The notes: a model not told the origin generated them from the sequence alone. A stretch of DNA of 64,000 nt from Paenibacillus sp. HWE-109 (GCF_022163125.1 NZ_CP091881.1:4650001-4714000); one strand, 5' to 3'; shown: positions 48,518 to 58,498, counted from the first letter of the stretch. Numbers and translations: made by a program.

Positions 48518-48892
48518 AGCGCCTGTCTGCGCAAAACCCAAGACAATCATCAAACGAACGATCAACAAGACCGTACCCAGTGTGCTAAAAATGATGCCAG
48601 ATAACAAATACGAAAAATGAAAATTGACTACGTCAGCACCTGCCTGATCACGCAGCACAGCGAAAAGCTCCGCCAGCAGAAGCAGCAGACCAACGATAAA
48701 CAAGGCTACTGCGGCATAATCCATCATTGTCCATCTTGAAAAGTATTTAACCGCAATGTCCACCCGGCTAACCGCTCGCGGTGATGCCGCCTGCTGCTGC
48801 CAAAGATTATAAACCATCCACGCTGTGTATAGAGCAGCGCCAGTAACGAAAAGCCCCAATATGCCTCCAACAATTGCTAAAAGTAAATTCAA
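48440..48892 (-). CDS. membrane protein, convergent overlap with ykvI
   Basis: The 150-residue protein has four predicted helices (LLAIVGGILGLFVTGAALYT; YAAVALFIVGLLLLLAELFA; YLLSGIIFSTLGTVLLIVRL). The start is TTG at 48892 after GGGGGGACTTCCAA. The last ~26 codons (QTGALHRTIAIAPNHEDEPD) lie antisense to ykvI's 3' end, so the functional stop is real but the tail may be an accretion. No family is recognised. Confidence 0.5.
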   Translation of the reverse strand: MNLLLAIVGGILGLFVTGAALYTAWMVYNLWQQQAASPRAVSRVDIAVKYFSRWTMMDYAAVALFIVGLLLLLAELFAVLRDQAGADVVNFHFSYLLSGIIFSTLGTVLLIVRLMIVLGFAQTGALHRTIAIAPNHEDEPDHANEAENRV

Positions 48893-48931
48893 TTGGAAGT
48901 CCCCCCTTTCTTGATCCGTGCATACGTCGTT

Positions 48932-49216
48932 TTAGCCATGACGCAGTCCATATAGCAGAACCAGCGTTAAACTGAAACAAAGAACCGGAAGCGCGAAGAG
49001 GAGGGGAAACAGGAACCAACTTGGAAGCCGCATCCCCGGAAGCCAAATTAGTTGCAGATAAGCATCTTCAGCAAGCTTGAGATTCTCTCCTTCGTTACCT
49101 GATTTGACGGCTAATCCATCCGCTGCCCCTTCATTCCAGGCGATCTTTCCTTTTTTCCAACCCACCTGATAGGTAATTTCCCGATGTTCTTTTTTCTTAT
49201 CATTACCTGATTCCAT
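48932..49216 (-). CDS. single-pass membrane hypothetical protein
   Basis: ATG 49216 follows GGAGGAATCCG, giving 94 residues: a charged N-terminal half (EHREITYQVGWKKGKIAWNE) and one C-terminal transmembrane helix (LFPLLFALPVLCFSLTLVLL). It lies 33 bp downstream of the yhaN-like gene and may be its operon partner. Function is unknown. Confidence 0.5.
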   Translation of the reverse strand: MESGNDKKKEHREITYQVGWKKGKIAWNEGAADGLAVKSGNEGENLKLAEDAYLQLIWLPGMRLPSWFLFPLLFALPVLCFSLTLVLLYGLRHG

Positions 49217-49249
49217 TCGGATTCCTCCAGCTTTCAAATGACCACTACC

Positions 49250-52200
49250 TCATGTCATTGAAAGATTAATATAAGCATGATCAGGAATAACACGCGCCGC
49301 TGCTTCTTGAACATGTCCATGACAGGTGAACAGCAGTACCTGATGCCTGCGGCTGATTTCTGCCAAAACCCGCAAGCAGCTCACCATCCGTTCCTCATCG
49401 AAATTGACGAGAATATCGTCCATAACCAGCGGTAAAACCGCTTTCCCCGCATACTCCTCCACTAGGGCAAATCGCATCGCCAAGTAGAGTTGTTCCGCAG
49501 TTCCACGGCTCAGTTGATTCGTTTCCACAGCCTGTCCGTTCGCACGGAAGGCAACAAGGCGCTGCTCGCCAAAAGGTGCTTTGACTTGTGAAAAGGCACC
49601 GTTCGTCATTTGCGCAAAATAATCCGATGCACGCAAAAGCACGCCTGGTTGACGCTCCTTCTCATACACCTCACGCGCTTTCTTCAATAACAGAGAAGCA
49701 AACGAAGCAACGGCATACTGATCCACCTGCTCGTGCAGTGTTGCCCTGTAATCTTCAAGTTTCAGCAGTTTGTCAGCATGCTCTGTGCCTTGTTCCAGCT
49801 TTTCGATCTGCCCGTCCAGCTTGCCGATGACTTCACGCCATTCATTCGACTCCCGCAAAGATTCAGATAGTTGTGTATGCCATACAGCCAATTGCTGAGC
49901 CATCTCTTCTTCACCGCTCTGATCTAAGAGCTCCGTGTAGGCATCAAATTGCGAAGTACTAAGCAGGGATACGAGTGAAGCCTCCAGCAGTTTTTGCTCT
50001 TCTGCCAACTTGCGCCGCTCTTCCTGCTGTCTCTGATGGATGCGAAGTTCTTCTCTGTCTCTGGCATTCGCCTCTTGCAAAAGCAACCTAAGCCGCTCCT
50101 GAATACGCTCTTCAGTGGCACCCAACAGCAACTGATCTTGCTCATTATCAACGCATAGCTGTTCACAATGCTGTTTCTTGGCAAGCTGCTTGAGCTGCTC
50201 CTGCTCTTTGTCTTTCCAGCTTTTGAGCGCATAAACCGACTCTTCCCGGGCTGTTCGCGCAAGCTCAAGCCGCTGCGCAACTTGATCTTCGTACTGCTGT
50301 ATGTTCACGACCAAAGCATCTGCTTTGGCAGTAAGCTTATGAAGCTGACGTAAACTTTCTTGCCCAAGCTCAATCAATTGCAAGGATTCCAAGGCCGCAT
50401 CAGGAGACAAGCTGGCAGCTAATCCAAGCGATTGAAGAAGCTGACGCCAGCTCAATTGCAGCTGTTGATTCTCCTCTTCCACTCGCTCAAGCTGCCCTTG
50501 ACGCTGGTCAGCCTGCTGCTCTAAGGCATGCCTGTTTTCCTTCGCCTCCTGCAGCTTATCCAGCTTGCGGCGGTGTTCATTGAGATGTTGTTTGCTTTGT
50601 TCCGCTTCCCTGATCCAGGCATCCAATTGCGGCTTGAACCCAGAAAGATCGGCATTAAAAGAATGATCCGTTATTTTCAACCCATGGACTGTTGCCGCTG
50701 CCTCGTGATACCCGGCCTGCTGTTGCTCAAAGGCTTGAATCTGCTCTCGCAAGCGTCTTTCGATGTCGTGAAGCCCTCGCTCATGATCCGCCCGCTGTTC
50801 CCTTCGATCTGACACAGATGGCATCACTCTCGCTGATCGCTGTTCGATTGACTGACGATCCGTCAGAAAAATGAAACAGGCTGCACCGGCTAACAAGACA
50901 AAGAGAAGCAGCGCAAATAATGGATTACCTTGCCAAATGGCTACGAATGGGACAATAATCGCCAATATTCCGCTCAATATCAAAATTCGCTGTCGCAGCT
51001 TTCGCGCTGCGGATTTCCCGGCTCTGGCTGCTTCTTCAAGGCTCAGCTGAAATTGCTGCTGCACCGCCTCACGTTCTTGCTGATGTTCAGCGTCACGCAC
51101 TAACCATTGCCACTGTGTATAATCGCCAGAAATGCGCTGCAAAGCCGTGAGAGGATCAACAGTCCCCGTCATTGCAGGCATCTTGCGTAAATCGGACTCG
51201 ATCCCTCTAATCAGTTCCTGCAGCCGTGCAAGTTGGTGTTCCAAACTATCAAGCTCCGTTTGTACACGCAGTTCATCAGCCCGGCATTGAAGAAACTGTT
51301 CTTTGTAGGCGCGAATTTGCTCACGCAGAGAGATAGAGACTGAAAAAGTCGACAAATCAAACGCGTTCTCTTCCCCTTGAGCATCTATTTGTTTCAGCAG
51401 TCTGTCTAATTGCGATTGTTGATGATCCTGTTCCACGCGCAATTGATCTCGGCTGCGTTTCTGATCTTCATACGCGGCAGCCTGCTCCAGCAAGTGATTC
51501 AGCTCCACTTGATGCTCCAGCAGCTTCGGCTGGATCTCCAGCGCATGAAGCTGACTCTCTAGTTCGGACTTCCGCAGCTGGAGCCGCGTTCGGTCTGCAT
51601 GAACGCGCTCCAGCTCTGCCTCGAGCGCTTCGAGCCGCGCCGAAGCATGCTCGGGGAAGCTGGCCAGCGCGGGCAGCTCTGCCAGTTCCTGGCCGATCTG
51701 ACGCAAGCGGACCCATCCGCTTCGCGCTTTGCCGGCCAGGCTCAGCTTCTGCTGCTCCGCGCGCAGCGCTTCCTGCTGCTGCTCCAGCGCAGCGATGCGC
51801 GCCTCCGCGGAGCGGCGCTCTGCCTGCAGCCGATCATAGTCGGCTGCTTGGTCCTTGCTGCGGCGCAGCGACTGCTCCAACCCCTCCAGCTCTTTCAGGA
51901 GACGGTTCATCTCCTGATTGCGACCGCGGGGTCTGTACAGGCCGTCGGCCTGCGCCGTCAGCTTGCGCTCGGCCTCCATGATGGCCGAGCCGCTCACGCC
52001 AAGCCCAGCGCTATACAGATAGCCGCTGAGCTCGTCGGTCTGCAGGGTGCGCAGCTCCTGCAGCTCGGTTAAACCGAAAGCGAACAAGCTGCGAAAGAGG
52101 TCGGCCGACAGGCCGCCCAGCAGCGTGTTCAGCAGTTCTTCCCCTCCGGTGGTGCCATCACCGAGGGTAACCTTGACGTGCCCCGCAGAGGCACGTTTGC

Positions 52201-52480
52201 CGCCTGCGGCGGGCGCGTCGTATCGCTCGACGCGAATAAGCTGCCCGTGGCTGTCCATCAGCGTCAAGGAACCTCCATGAGCGCCGCCGCCCAGCGGCTC
52301 ATAACGCTCCGAGCGGTTCTGGCGCGTGGGGAAGCCGAACAGCACCGCTCGGACGAAACCCATCAGCGTACTCTTGCCCGCTTCGTTAGCCCCATAGAAC
52401 ACCACGACCGAGTTGTTCGTGTCCAACTGCCGCTGACGAAGGCTGCCGAAACCATCCACCTGGATAGCGACTATTCTCAT
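49250..52480 (-). CDS. yhaN: SbcC/Rad50-like AAA ATPase (YhaN)
   Basis: The 1076-residue ATPase of the YhaN group has a Walker A at residues 30-38 (YGANEAGKSTLMGFVRAVLF) and long coiled coils in two blocks (~180-480 and ~560-870). A hydrophobic pair of segments between them (ILILSGILAIIVPFVAIWQ, LFALLLFVLLAGAACFIFL) sits in the hinge, a YhaN feature suggesting membrane attachment. The ABC signature/Walker B end reads QLSRGTAEQLYLAMRFAL and LPLVMDDILVNFDEERM. It is translationally coupled to YhaO (4-bp overlap) and should form an SbcCD-like complex for DNA-end processing. Confidence 0.9.
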   Translation of the reverse strand: MRIVAIQVDGFGSLRQRQLDTNNSVVVFYGANEAGKSTLMGFVRAVLFGFPTRQNRSERYEPLGGGAHGGSLTLMDSHGQLIRVERYDAPAAGGKRASAGHVKVTLGDGTTGGEELLNTLLGGLSADLFRSLFAFGLTELQELRTLQTDELSGYLYSAGLGVSGSAIMEAERKLTAQADGLYRPRGRNQEMNRLLKELEGLEQSLRRSKDQAADYDRLQAERRSAEARIAALEQQQEALRAEQQKLSLAGKARSGWVRLRQIGQELAELPALASFPEHASARLEALEAELERVHADRTRLQLRKSELESQLHALEIQPKLLEHQVELNHLLEQAAAYEDQKRSRDQLRVEQDHQQSQLDRLLKQIDAQGEENAFDLSTFSVSISLREQIRAYKEQFLQCRADELRVQTELDSLEHQLARLQELIRGIESDLRKMPAMTGTVDPLTALQRISGDYTQWQWLVRDAEHQQEREAVQQQFQLSLEEAARAGKSAARKLRQRILILSGILAIIVPFVAIWQGNPLFALLLFVLLAGAACFIFLTDRQSIEQRSARVMPSVSDRREQRADHERGLHDIERRLREQIQAFEQQQAGYHEAAATVHGLKITDHSFNADLSGFKPQLDAWIREAEQSKQHLNEHRRKLDKLQEAKENRHALEQQADQRQGQLERVEEENQQLQLSWRQLLQSLGLAASLSPDAALESLQLIELGQESLRQLHKLTAKADALVVNIQQYEDQVAQRLELARTAREESVYALKSWKDKEQEQLKQLAKKQHCEQLCVDNEQDQLLLGATEERIQERLRLLLQEANARDREELRIHQRQQEERRKLAEEQKLLEASLVSLLSTSQFDAYTELLDQSGEEEMAQQLAVWHTQLSESLRESNEWREVIGKLDGQIEKLEQGTEHADKLLKLEDYRATLHEQVDQYAVASFASLLLKKAREVYEKERQPGVLLRASDYFAQMTNGAFSQVKAPFGEQRLVAFRANGQAVETNQLSRGTAEQLYLAMRFALVEEYAGKAVLPLVMDDILVNFDEERMVSCLRVLAEISRRHQVLLFTCHGHVQEAAARVIPDHAYINLSMT

Positions 52481-53754
52481 CCGCTTTCCCCCCCATCCGC
52501 GGACAGCAAGTCCGCGGCTAGTTCTTCTGCAGCGCGAAGCAGCTCGCGCAGTCGTTCAGGCTCCATGACAGCCCCATTCCCAGCAGCCTGGGGAAGACTC
52601 TGCAGCGCTGCCAATGCCTCGCTCGCAAAGCCATTCAGCGCAGCCTCATCCGCTTGCAGCGCAGCGGAATATCGCAGGAGATCGCCCAGAAAACTGGACT
52701 CCTGCAAGAGAGCCCCGAGGTCCAGCTCACTTGCCGTTCGATCCTCGATCGTTTCCACCCAAACGAAGCGGCTACTCTCCTCTTCCGACAATCGCAGCTC
52801 AGCTGTCAACTCTTGCAGCGCACGTCCTTTGCGCAGAAGGCTATGAACAGCGCTGCGTCCTTCCAAAACAAATCGCACGACAGCATCTCTGCCGTCCGCT
52901 TCAGATCGAACTCGCTCTAGCCGCTCACCCAGCAAGTCTTTCAATTCCTGTTCCGATTGTAACCCTGAAACGGATAACCGTTCATGAAACCAACGCACAC
53001 GATCCAAAGCATGGAACGTCAACTCAGCACGTCCATCTTCCGACATCTCGACGATATAGCAGCCGCGTGCTCCGATTTCCCGAATACTTCGGCCTTGCAG
53101 GTTGCCTGGGTACACAATGGCTGGGTGTTCATGCAGCACATTTCTCGTGTGAACATGACCTAACGCCCAGTAATGCATGCCAGCATCTAACAAGTCCTGT
53201 TTGCGGCAAGGCGCATAATTATCATGACCTGGATCGCCATCCACGTTCGTGTGCAGCAGTGCAATCTGACATACCGCTTCTTGTCCTTGGCGAAATTGCA
53301 GCGCCAAATTATCCGTGACAGCCGCGTTGCGATAAGAAATCCCATGGATTTGCGCGATCTTTCCGCGATTGCCCTTCTCCACCGTGATCGTTTCCACCCG
53401 GTCGCATGCAAAAAAATGGACGCCTGCCGGCCAAACCAGCTTCGCGGCGCGTCCATCCTCCGGGTCATGATTACCATGAATAACATAGGTCGATATACCG
53501 TGCTCTGCTAATTGCTCCAATGCCTTCTGAAAGCGAATTTGTGCGCGCAGAGAACGATCTGATATATCATAAACATCTCCGCTAATGAGCACAAAATCTA
53601 CCTGCTCGCGGATAGCTAATCCTACGAGTTCCTTGAGCGCTTCAAACGTAGATTCGCGAATTCGCTCACGAACTCGTTCAGGCAGCGCCGACATGCCTTT
53701 GAACGGACTGTCCAGATGCAGATCGGCGGCATGCATAAACCGCAGTCGTTTCAT
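52477..53754 (-). CDS. yhaO: Mre11/SbcD-like exonuclease (YhaO)
   Basis: The 425-residue metallophosphoesterase has the five nuclease motifs in order: FMHAADLHLDSPF (I), VLISGDVYDISDRS (II), YVIHGNHDPEDG (III), IALLHTNVDGD (IV) and YWALGHVHTRNVL (V), which bind two Mn ions. The C-terminal ~150 residues are the capping and coiled-coil-binding region. The start at 53754 is followed by MKRLRFMHAADLH. It is the first gene of the yhaO-yhaN pair, probably downstream of the glycosyltransferase gene 24 bp away. Confidence 0.9.
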   Translation of the reverse strand: MKRLRFMHAADLHLDSPFKGMSALPERVRERIRESTFEALKELVGLAIREQVDFVLISGDVYDISDRSLRAQIRFQKALEQLAEHGISTYVIHGNHDPEDGRAAKLVWPAGVHFFACDRVETITVEKGNRGKIAQIHGISYRNAAVTDNLALQFRQGQEAVCQIALLHTNVDGDPGHDNYAPCRKQDLLDAGMHYWALGHVHTRNVLHEHPAIVYPGNLQGRSIREIGARGCYIVEMSEDGRAELTFHALDRVRWFHERLSVSGLQSEQELKDLLGERLERVRSEADGRDAVVRFVLEGRSAVHSLLRKGRALQELTAELRLSEEESSRFVWVETIEDRTASELDLGALLQESSFLGDLLRYSAALQADEAALNGFASEALAALQSLPQAAGNGAVMEPERLRELLRAAEELAADLLSADGGESG

Positions 53755-53778
53755 AATCTAACGCCTTTCTATTCCCGT

Positions 53779-54933
53779 TTATTCGTTGTCAGTTTCATTT
53801 GCCGTCTCTCTGACGGGGTAGCTTTCATAGACGCTTTTCAGTTGGCGCAGCACCCGGTTCAACGAATAGGTTTTCTTCGCCTTCTCCCAAGCCGTTCGTG
53901 CCAAGTTATATCGGAAAGTAGGATCGATCACGACTTTCTCCAAAGCATGGCTTAATGCCATAGCATCACCAACAGGAACAAGCAATCCATTGTGTCCATG
54001 CTCGATTTGCTCCGCGATCCCGCCTACATCCGTACCAATCAGCGCTAACCAACATAGAGCTGCCTCCGCGAATACAGATCCGAATGCCTCAGCACGGGAC
54101 GGCAGCACAAACACATCGAAAAACGGCATAAATTCCTCAGGATGCAGCATATAGCCGTAAAAAATCGTATCTTCATATATGTTATGCTCGATGGCCAGCT
54201 TCTCCAACTCTTCGCGGCTCGGTCCATCTCCGATAATATGCAGCACGAAAGGATGACCGCGCTTTTTCAGTTCACCACAGGCAATCAATAGCGTATCCAG
54301 CCCTTTGGCAGGCACTAGCCGGCATACCGTAATGAACTGCGTAACTGGATTTTCATGGGAAATCGGCCGGAATCGTTTCTCATCGAAACCATTTGGAATA
54401 ACACCGATCCGCTCACTATCCTGAACATAATCGGACATATACTGCTTAAACGAATTGGAAACCGTTATAATTTGATCTGCTTTAGCTTCCAGCTCTCCAT
54501 AAATTTGCGTCAGGAATTGATGCTCAATCCCGTTTGGCTCAATGCGGTTATTAAGAATCAGCTCTCTCTCAAAGCTTGAGTGAATGGTCAGGATGACTGG
54601 CGTATCCGGATAGATCTGTTTCATCGCCAGTGCCGCAATCGGATGATGAGCATGGATAATATCGAATTTCTTGGAAATTCTTAATTTTGTCCACCATACA
54701 TAATCTTTGTAGGTCTGAATGTATTTATCAACAATCGGGTTCCCGGCATATTTACGCCAATCGAAAGTGCTGAAGTTCACTTCCTCCGTACCCTTGTTGC
54801 GAATTCGTTTAGGTAACGAAAATAATTCCATTTCCCAGCCTTTTTTATTAAATCGGTCCAAAATATACGGGACCATGGATGACACCCCACCCGGCTGTTC
54901 CGGGGGGAAAAACAATGCTTGCAAGATGTTCAT
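53779..54933 (-). CDS. glycosyltransferase family 4 protein
   Basis: The 384-residue GT-B enzyme has PPEQPGGVSSMVPYILDRFN at the acceptor site, IIHAHHPIAALAMKQIYP, then VCRLVPAKGLDTLLIA and the donor-site EX7E motif in PSRAEAFGSVFAEAALCWLA (Glu near 282 and 290). It differs from the usual GTPVIAT by GTDVGGIAEQIEHGHNGLLV. It probably glycosylates a lipid or surface polymer. The gene lies 24 bp upstream of yhaO. Confidence 0.85.
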   Translation of the reverse strand: MNILQALFFPPEQPGGVSSMVPYILDRFNKKGWEMELFSLPKRIRNKGTEEVNFSTFDWRKYAGNPIVDKYIQTYKDYVWWTKLRISKKFDIIHAHHPIAALAMKQIYPDTPVILTIHSSFERELILNNRIEPNGIEHQFLTQIYGELEAKADQIITVSNSFKQYMSDYVQDSERIGVIPNGFDEKRFRPISHENPVTQFITVCRLVPAKGLDTLLIACGELKKRGHPFVLHIIGDGPSREELEKLAIEHNIYEDTIFYGYMLHPEEFMPFFDVFVLPSRAEAFGSVFAEAALCWLALIGTDVGGIAEQIEHGHNGLLVPVGDAMALSHALEKVVIDPTFRYNLARTAWEKAKKTYSLNRVLRQLKSVYESYPVRETANETDNE

Positions 54934-55104
54934 TGCATGAGCCCCTCTCCCAAATCCTTGAGCTTACCTTCCTATTGTAACTGGTGCAGGTGGAATAGAA
55001 AAGAGAACACCTCACTCCTTCACAAACGATTCTATCCCTCTCTCACATTTTCCTTTATAATAGAGTCACTACTTGTCGAAAAATAGGACATCTTGGGGGA
55101 AAGT

Positions 55105-56241
55105 ATGAGCGTTGTTGATCTGCTCTATGGCGAATTAGCTTCTTTATTATCCAATGTAATTGTGTTTGTCATCGTTGTACTTATGTTCGTGATTTCGCTT
55201 CGCTTGTTTCTGGATCGCCGCAAAAAAGGCTATATGTCGATGACCATCTCGCTTGTCATTGTAGGACTACAATATTTGCTCAAAATTTACGTATCTTTCA
55301 GCGCCATCGATACCAGTTTGACGTCTTACACCTTGTTAATGCTGAAAATTATCTCGTTCGTTCTGCTGAATTTTGGGATCTACCAATTATATAATCGAAC
55401 CACGCGGAAGCAGTATATCTTCTTCTATGGTTTGATCATCATGGGGTTTGTTGTATCTGTGCTTCACTTCAGCGTGCCTCAGATGTATAGCGGTACGCCT
55501 CAGCAAGTCAGACTTTTGCAGGACATCGGCCTTGAGTTATACGTTTTTGTCTTGGTCTTTCTTTGCTTTTACATGATTCCCCCTTATGTGGGTCAACAAA
55601 GTAAATATCAGTTGGCATTAACCGTTTATTTCTGCATCCAATCCGTGCATCTTGTTAATGTCTATATGTATGGAAATACGCAGCCCATCCTCACGATTGC
55701 CGGGAATGCTCTGCCAGTTGTGTTCTATTTACTACTGTTTATGCTGCTATTTGATCGTGTTGTTGAGCTTATGCAGGCGATTTACAATTCATCCATTACG
55801 GACGGGCTCACACGCTTGTATAATCGCAAATTTTTCTATAACCGAGTCACTCAGCACGTCCAGCGTCATTTGCCCATCTACATACTATTCAGCGACATTG
55901 ACAATTTCAAGAAATTAAACGATACCCAGGGACATCAAATGGGCGATGATGTGCTCAAGCAAGTTGCCCAGATTATGAAGGAAGAAGCAGAGGATTGCGG
56001 AATTGCGGGTCGTTATGGCGGGGAAGAAATGGTCGTCATGGTGACAGATCCCGGTATCAAAATGGATGCTTTCGCAGAGCGGGTACGCAGTCGCATTGAG
56101 AAAGAAACGATTGTTACTGCAAGCATCGGATACAGTAAGTACAAAAATGGCGTCAGTGCCGAAGAGCTCATTAAACAAGCAGATGAAGCCATGTACAAGG
56201 CCAAAACGAGCGGTAAAAACAAAGTCGTTAAATATGCGTAA
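55105..56241 (+). CDS. membrane GGDEF-domain protein, putative diguanylate cyclase
   Basis: ATG 55105 follows GGGGGAAAGT and gives 378 residues. About seven transmembrane helices (to ~residue 225) resemble an integral sensor. The GGDEF domain starts at DGLTRLYNRKFFYNRVTQHV, has the metal-binding LFSDIDNFKKLNDTQGHQMG, and the active-site loop reads RYGGEEMVVM. The canonical GGDEF/GGEEF ends in Phe, whereas this has Met. No RxxD inhibitory site precedes the loop. It likely makes cyclic di-GMP in response to a membrane signal, though activity with the Met variant needs confirmation. Confidence 0.85.
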   Translation: MSVVDLLYGELASLLSNVIVFVIVVLMFVISLRLFLDRRKKGYMSMTISLVIVGLQYLLKIYVSFSAIDTSLTSYTLLMLKIISFVLLNFGIYQLYNRTTRKQYIFFYGLIIMGFVVSVLHFSVPQMYSGTPQQVRLLQDIGLELYVFVLVFLCFYMIPPYVGQQSKYQLALTVYFCIQSVHLVNVYMYGNTQPILTIAGNALPVVFYLLLFMLLFDRVVELMQAIYNSSITDGLTRLYNRKFFYNRVTQHVQRHLPIYILFSDIDNFKKLNDTQGHQMGDDVLKQVAQIMKEEAEDCGIAGRYGGEEMVVMVTDPGIKMDAFAERVRSRIEKETIVTASIGYSKYKNGVSAEELIKQADEAMYKAKTSGKNKVVKYA

Positions 56242-56279
56242 AATGAATAGCCTCTTTTCATTCGTAATCACATTTTCTT

Positions 56280-56291
56280 GACTGTTCAGTC
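56280..56291. promoter_or_regulatory. TetR operator at its own promoter
   Basis: GACTGTTCAGTC is a near-perfect palindrome overlapping the -35 box of TTGACT-N17-TAAGAT (56278-56306), about 40 bp before the tetR start. It matches the sites at 56960 and 57004. Confidence 0.65.
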
Positions 56292-56332
56292 TGGAAAGTG
56301 TAAGATACTTATCGAAAGGAGGTATTTGCTAC

Positions 56333-56917
56333 ATGGGCAGAAGTAAAGAGTTTGACAAAACACTAGTGCTGCACAAGGCCATGGAAGTGTTCGGACATTA
56401 TGGATATGAAGGAACTTCTTTACCGAATTTACTCGCGGGATTAGGAATAGCACGCCAAAGCCTCTATGACACTTATGGTACCAAAAGAGATCTCTTTCTC
56501 ACAGCCGTTAAACACTATGCGAACGAGAAGTCTGCCAAAGTCATCGCTTATCTGGAACGACCAGGATCAGTGAAAAAAAATATTTCAGATATTTTTCTCG
56601 AAGCTGTAGCCGTTTTGCAGGATGAGCTGCGCCGCAAGGAGTGCTTCATCATGCAGAGCGCAATCGATCAAGTGCCGCATGATGCGCAGCTTGCACAATT
56701 TTTCAATGCAGACATCGCACGTATAGAAGAAGCGTTCTACGAAGCACTACTAAAAGCTAAGCAACAAAATGAGCTTAGTGCTCATATAAATTTGGAAATG
56801 CTGGCCAGATACTTAACCCATGCGAGATATTCACTAACCCAAGCAGCCAAGTTATCTACCGATCCAAAAGTTTTGGACGATATTGCCGCGGTCATTCTCA
56901 CAACACTTGAGTCATAA
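56333..56917 (+). CDS. TetR/AcrR family transcriptional regulator
   Basis: The 194-residue regulator has the N-terminal TetR helix-turn-helix (LHKAMEVFGHYGYEGTSLPN, LLAGLGIARQSLYDTYGTKR) and a C-terminal ligand domain of the kind found with efflux pumps (AIDQVPHDAQLAQFFNADIA). GAAAGGAGGTATTTGCTAC precedes the ATG. Palindromic sites lie at its own promoter and at the downstream MFS gene, so it should repress both until an inducer binds. Confidence 0.9.
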   Translation: MGRSKEFDKTLVLHKAMEVFGHYGYEGTSLPNLLAGLGIARQSLYDTYGTKRDLFLTAVKHYANEKSAKVIAYLERPGSVKKNISDIFLEAVAVLQDELRRKECFIMQSAIDQVPHDAQLAQFFNADIARIEEAFYEALLKAKQQNELSAHINLEMLARYLTHARYSLTQAAKLSTDPKVLDDIAAVILTTLES

Positions 56918-56959
56918 TGGAGCATACTAACGTGCTTCATTATATTTTTGAAATTACCA

Positions 56960-57015
56960 GACCATTTAGTCTAGAATCAGCCATCATTTTTTTGCAATTT
57001 TCGGACTGATCAGTC
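56960..57015. promoter_or_regulatory. two TetR operators in the MFS promoter
   Basis: GACCATTTAGTC (56960-56971) and the perfect palindrome GACTGATCAGTC (57004-57015) lie between tetR and the MFS gene. The second sits in the spacer between TTGCAA (56994-56999) and TAATAT (57018-57023 by eye), so a bound repressor would block the polymerase. Confidence 0.65.
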
Positions 57016-57034
57016 TAATATAAGGAGTGTTTTT

Positions 57035-58441
57035 ATGTATTTAACGAAATTTAAAGGCTTAGCATTGCTGCTGCTTGCTATTTCCCAATTTGTATTAGCA
57101 TTGGATTACACGATAATCTTCGTCGCTTTGCCCTCTATTGCAACCGAATTAGGCTTCTCACCAAACCATCTACAATGGGTCATTAGCGCCTATTCGTTAG
57201 TTTTTGGTGGCTTTCTGCTCATTGGAGGACGACTATCGGACTTAATTGGAAGAAGACGAATGTTTATTGTAGCCATGAGTCTCTTCGGGCTAGGTTCACT
57301 TCTCGGTGGTTTTGCAGACGACCAACTCCTGCTCATTTTGGCAAGAGGCATTCAGGGACTTGGAGGTGCTTTACTTTCTCCTGCAACACTTTCCCTGATC
57401 ATGTCTAATTTCGAAGAAGGACAGGAACGAAACCGTGCTCTTGGTGTCTGGTCAGCGATGGGCGGCGTCGGGATGTCCGCTGGGCTGTTGTTTGGGGGAA
57501 TTTTAACCAATTACATCGGCTGGGAGGCGACTTTCTTCGTCAATGTTCCGATTGCTCTGCTTGTTGTCATGCTCTCGCCTTTCGTGCTCCAGGAAAGTAA
57601 ATCCCCATCAAAAACGCGTCATTATGATGTCGCTGGCACCATCACTGTCACACTCGGCATGATCTTGATTGTATATTATTTGATACAATCCCCGGTTTTG
57701 GGATGGTTAAGCCCATCTACCCTTTTCCCCGGACTCATTGGAATTGCTGCGTTATTGTTATTTATTCGAATTGAAAAACGTACACAAGAGCCTTTGCTCC
57801 CTTTTCGGCTATTCCGAAATCACAGCTTAATGGGTGCCGCGATATTGGCTGCCTTATTTTCCGCTTCCTTTGGAACTTTGTATTACTTCCTTACGCTTTA
57901 CACACAGGACGTTTTGCATTACTCTGCTATTCAGTCAGGGCTCAGCTTCTTACCTTTAACACTTAGTGCGCTGTTAGGTGCGAGACTCATCAACAAAATG
58001 GTTTCAGCGGTAGGTATTGCCGGAACCATGGCATGCGGCATGGCGCTTGGTGTCCTCGGGTTTATCCTGCTAACCCAGCTATCAACTTCCGGTTCCGCTT
58101 GGAGCATCCTTCCAGGCATTCTTATCCTCGGCATCGGTCAAGCTTTCGTATTCACCACAATGTACATCGCTGCAAGCACCGGTATTAATCCGCAGGAACA
58201 GGGGGTTGCTTCAGCCATTGTAACCACTGGACAACAAATTGGCGGTTCTATTGGTTTGGCTGTCATTATGGCGATTATTTCCACTAGTTTAGATACGGAA
58301 GCTACTATGGAGTCCATGTCGCTTAATGATCTGAATGGTGCAATTCGCGTGGCTTTCTTCATCGATGCAGGAATAGCTTTGTTGGGGATCCTTGTTGCCT
58401 TGGTTGCTTTGAAACAACGAACCACTCTCCTACAAAAATAA
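57035..58441 (+). CDS. MFS drug transporter, DHA2 (14-TMS) family
   Basis: The 468-residue protein has 14 transmembrane helices. Motif A lies between TM2 and TM3 (GGRLSDLIGRRRMFI), motif D1 near the start (LDYTIIFVALPSIATELGFS), and motif C (GVGMSAGLLFGGILTNYIGW) marks a drug:proton antiporter. AAGGAGTGTTTTT precedes the ATG. Control by the adjacent TetR regulator through two operators is likely. The substrate range is unknown. Confidence 0.9.
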   Translation: MYLTKFKGLALLLLAISQFVLALDYTIIFVALPSIATELGFSPNHLQWVISAYSLVFGGFLLIGGRLSDLIGRRRMFIVAMSLFGLGSLLGGFADDQLLLILARGIQGLGGALLSPATLSLIMSNFEEGQERNRALGVWSAMGGVGMSAGLLFGGILTNYIGWEATFFVNVPIALLVVMLSPFVLQESKSPSKTRHYDVAGTITVTLGMILIVYYLIQSPVLGWLSPSTLFPGLIGIAALLLFIRIEKRTQEPLLPFRLFRNHSLMGAAILAALFSASFGTLYYFLTLYTQDVLHYSAIQSGLSFLPLTLSALLGARLINKMVSAVGIAGTMACGMALGVLGFILLTQLSTSGSAWSILPGILILGIGQAFVFTTMYIAASTGINPQEQGVASAIVTTGQQIGGSIGLAVIMAIISTSLDTEATMESMSLNDLNGAIRVAFFIDAGIALLGILVALVALKQRTTLLQK

Positions 58442-58498
58442 TAACAAATGTCAGCCACTGATGATTTTTTTATTCGGTTATGGTTTTACCTCTTGATT

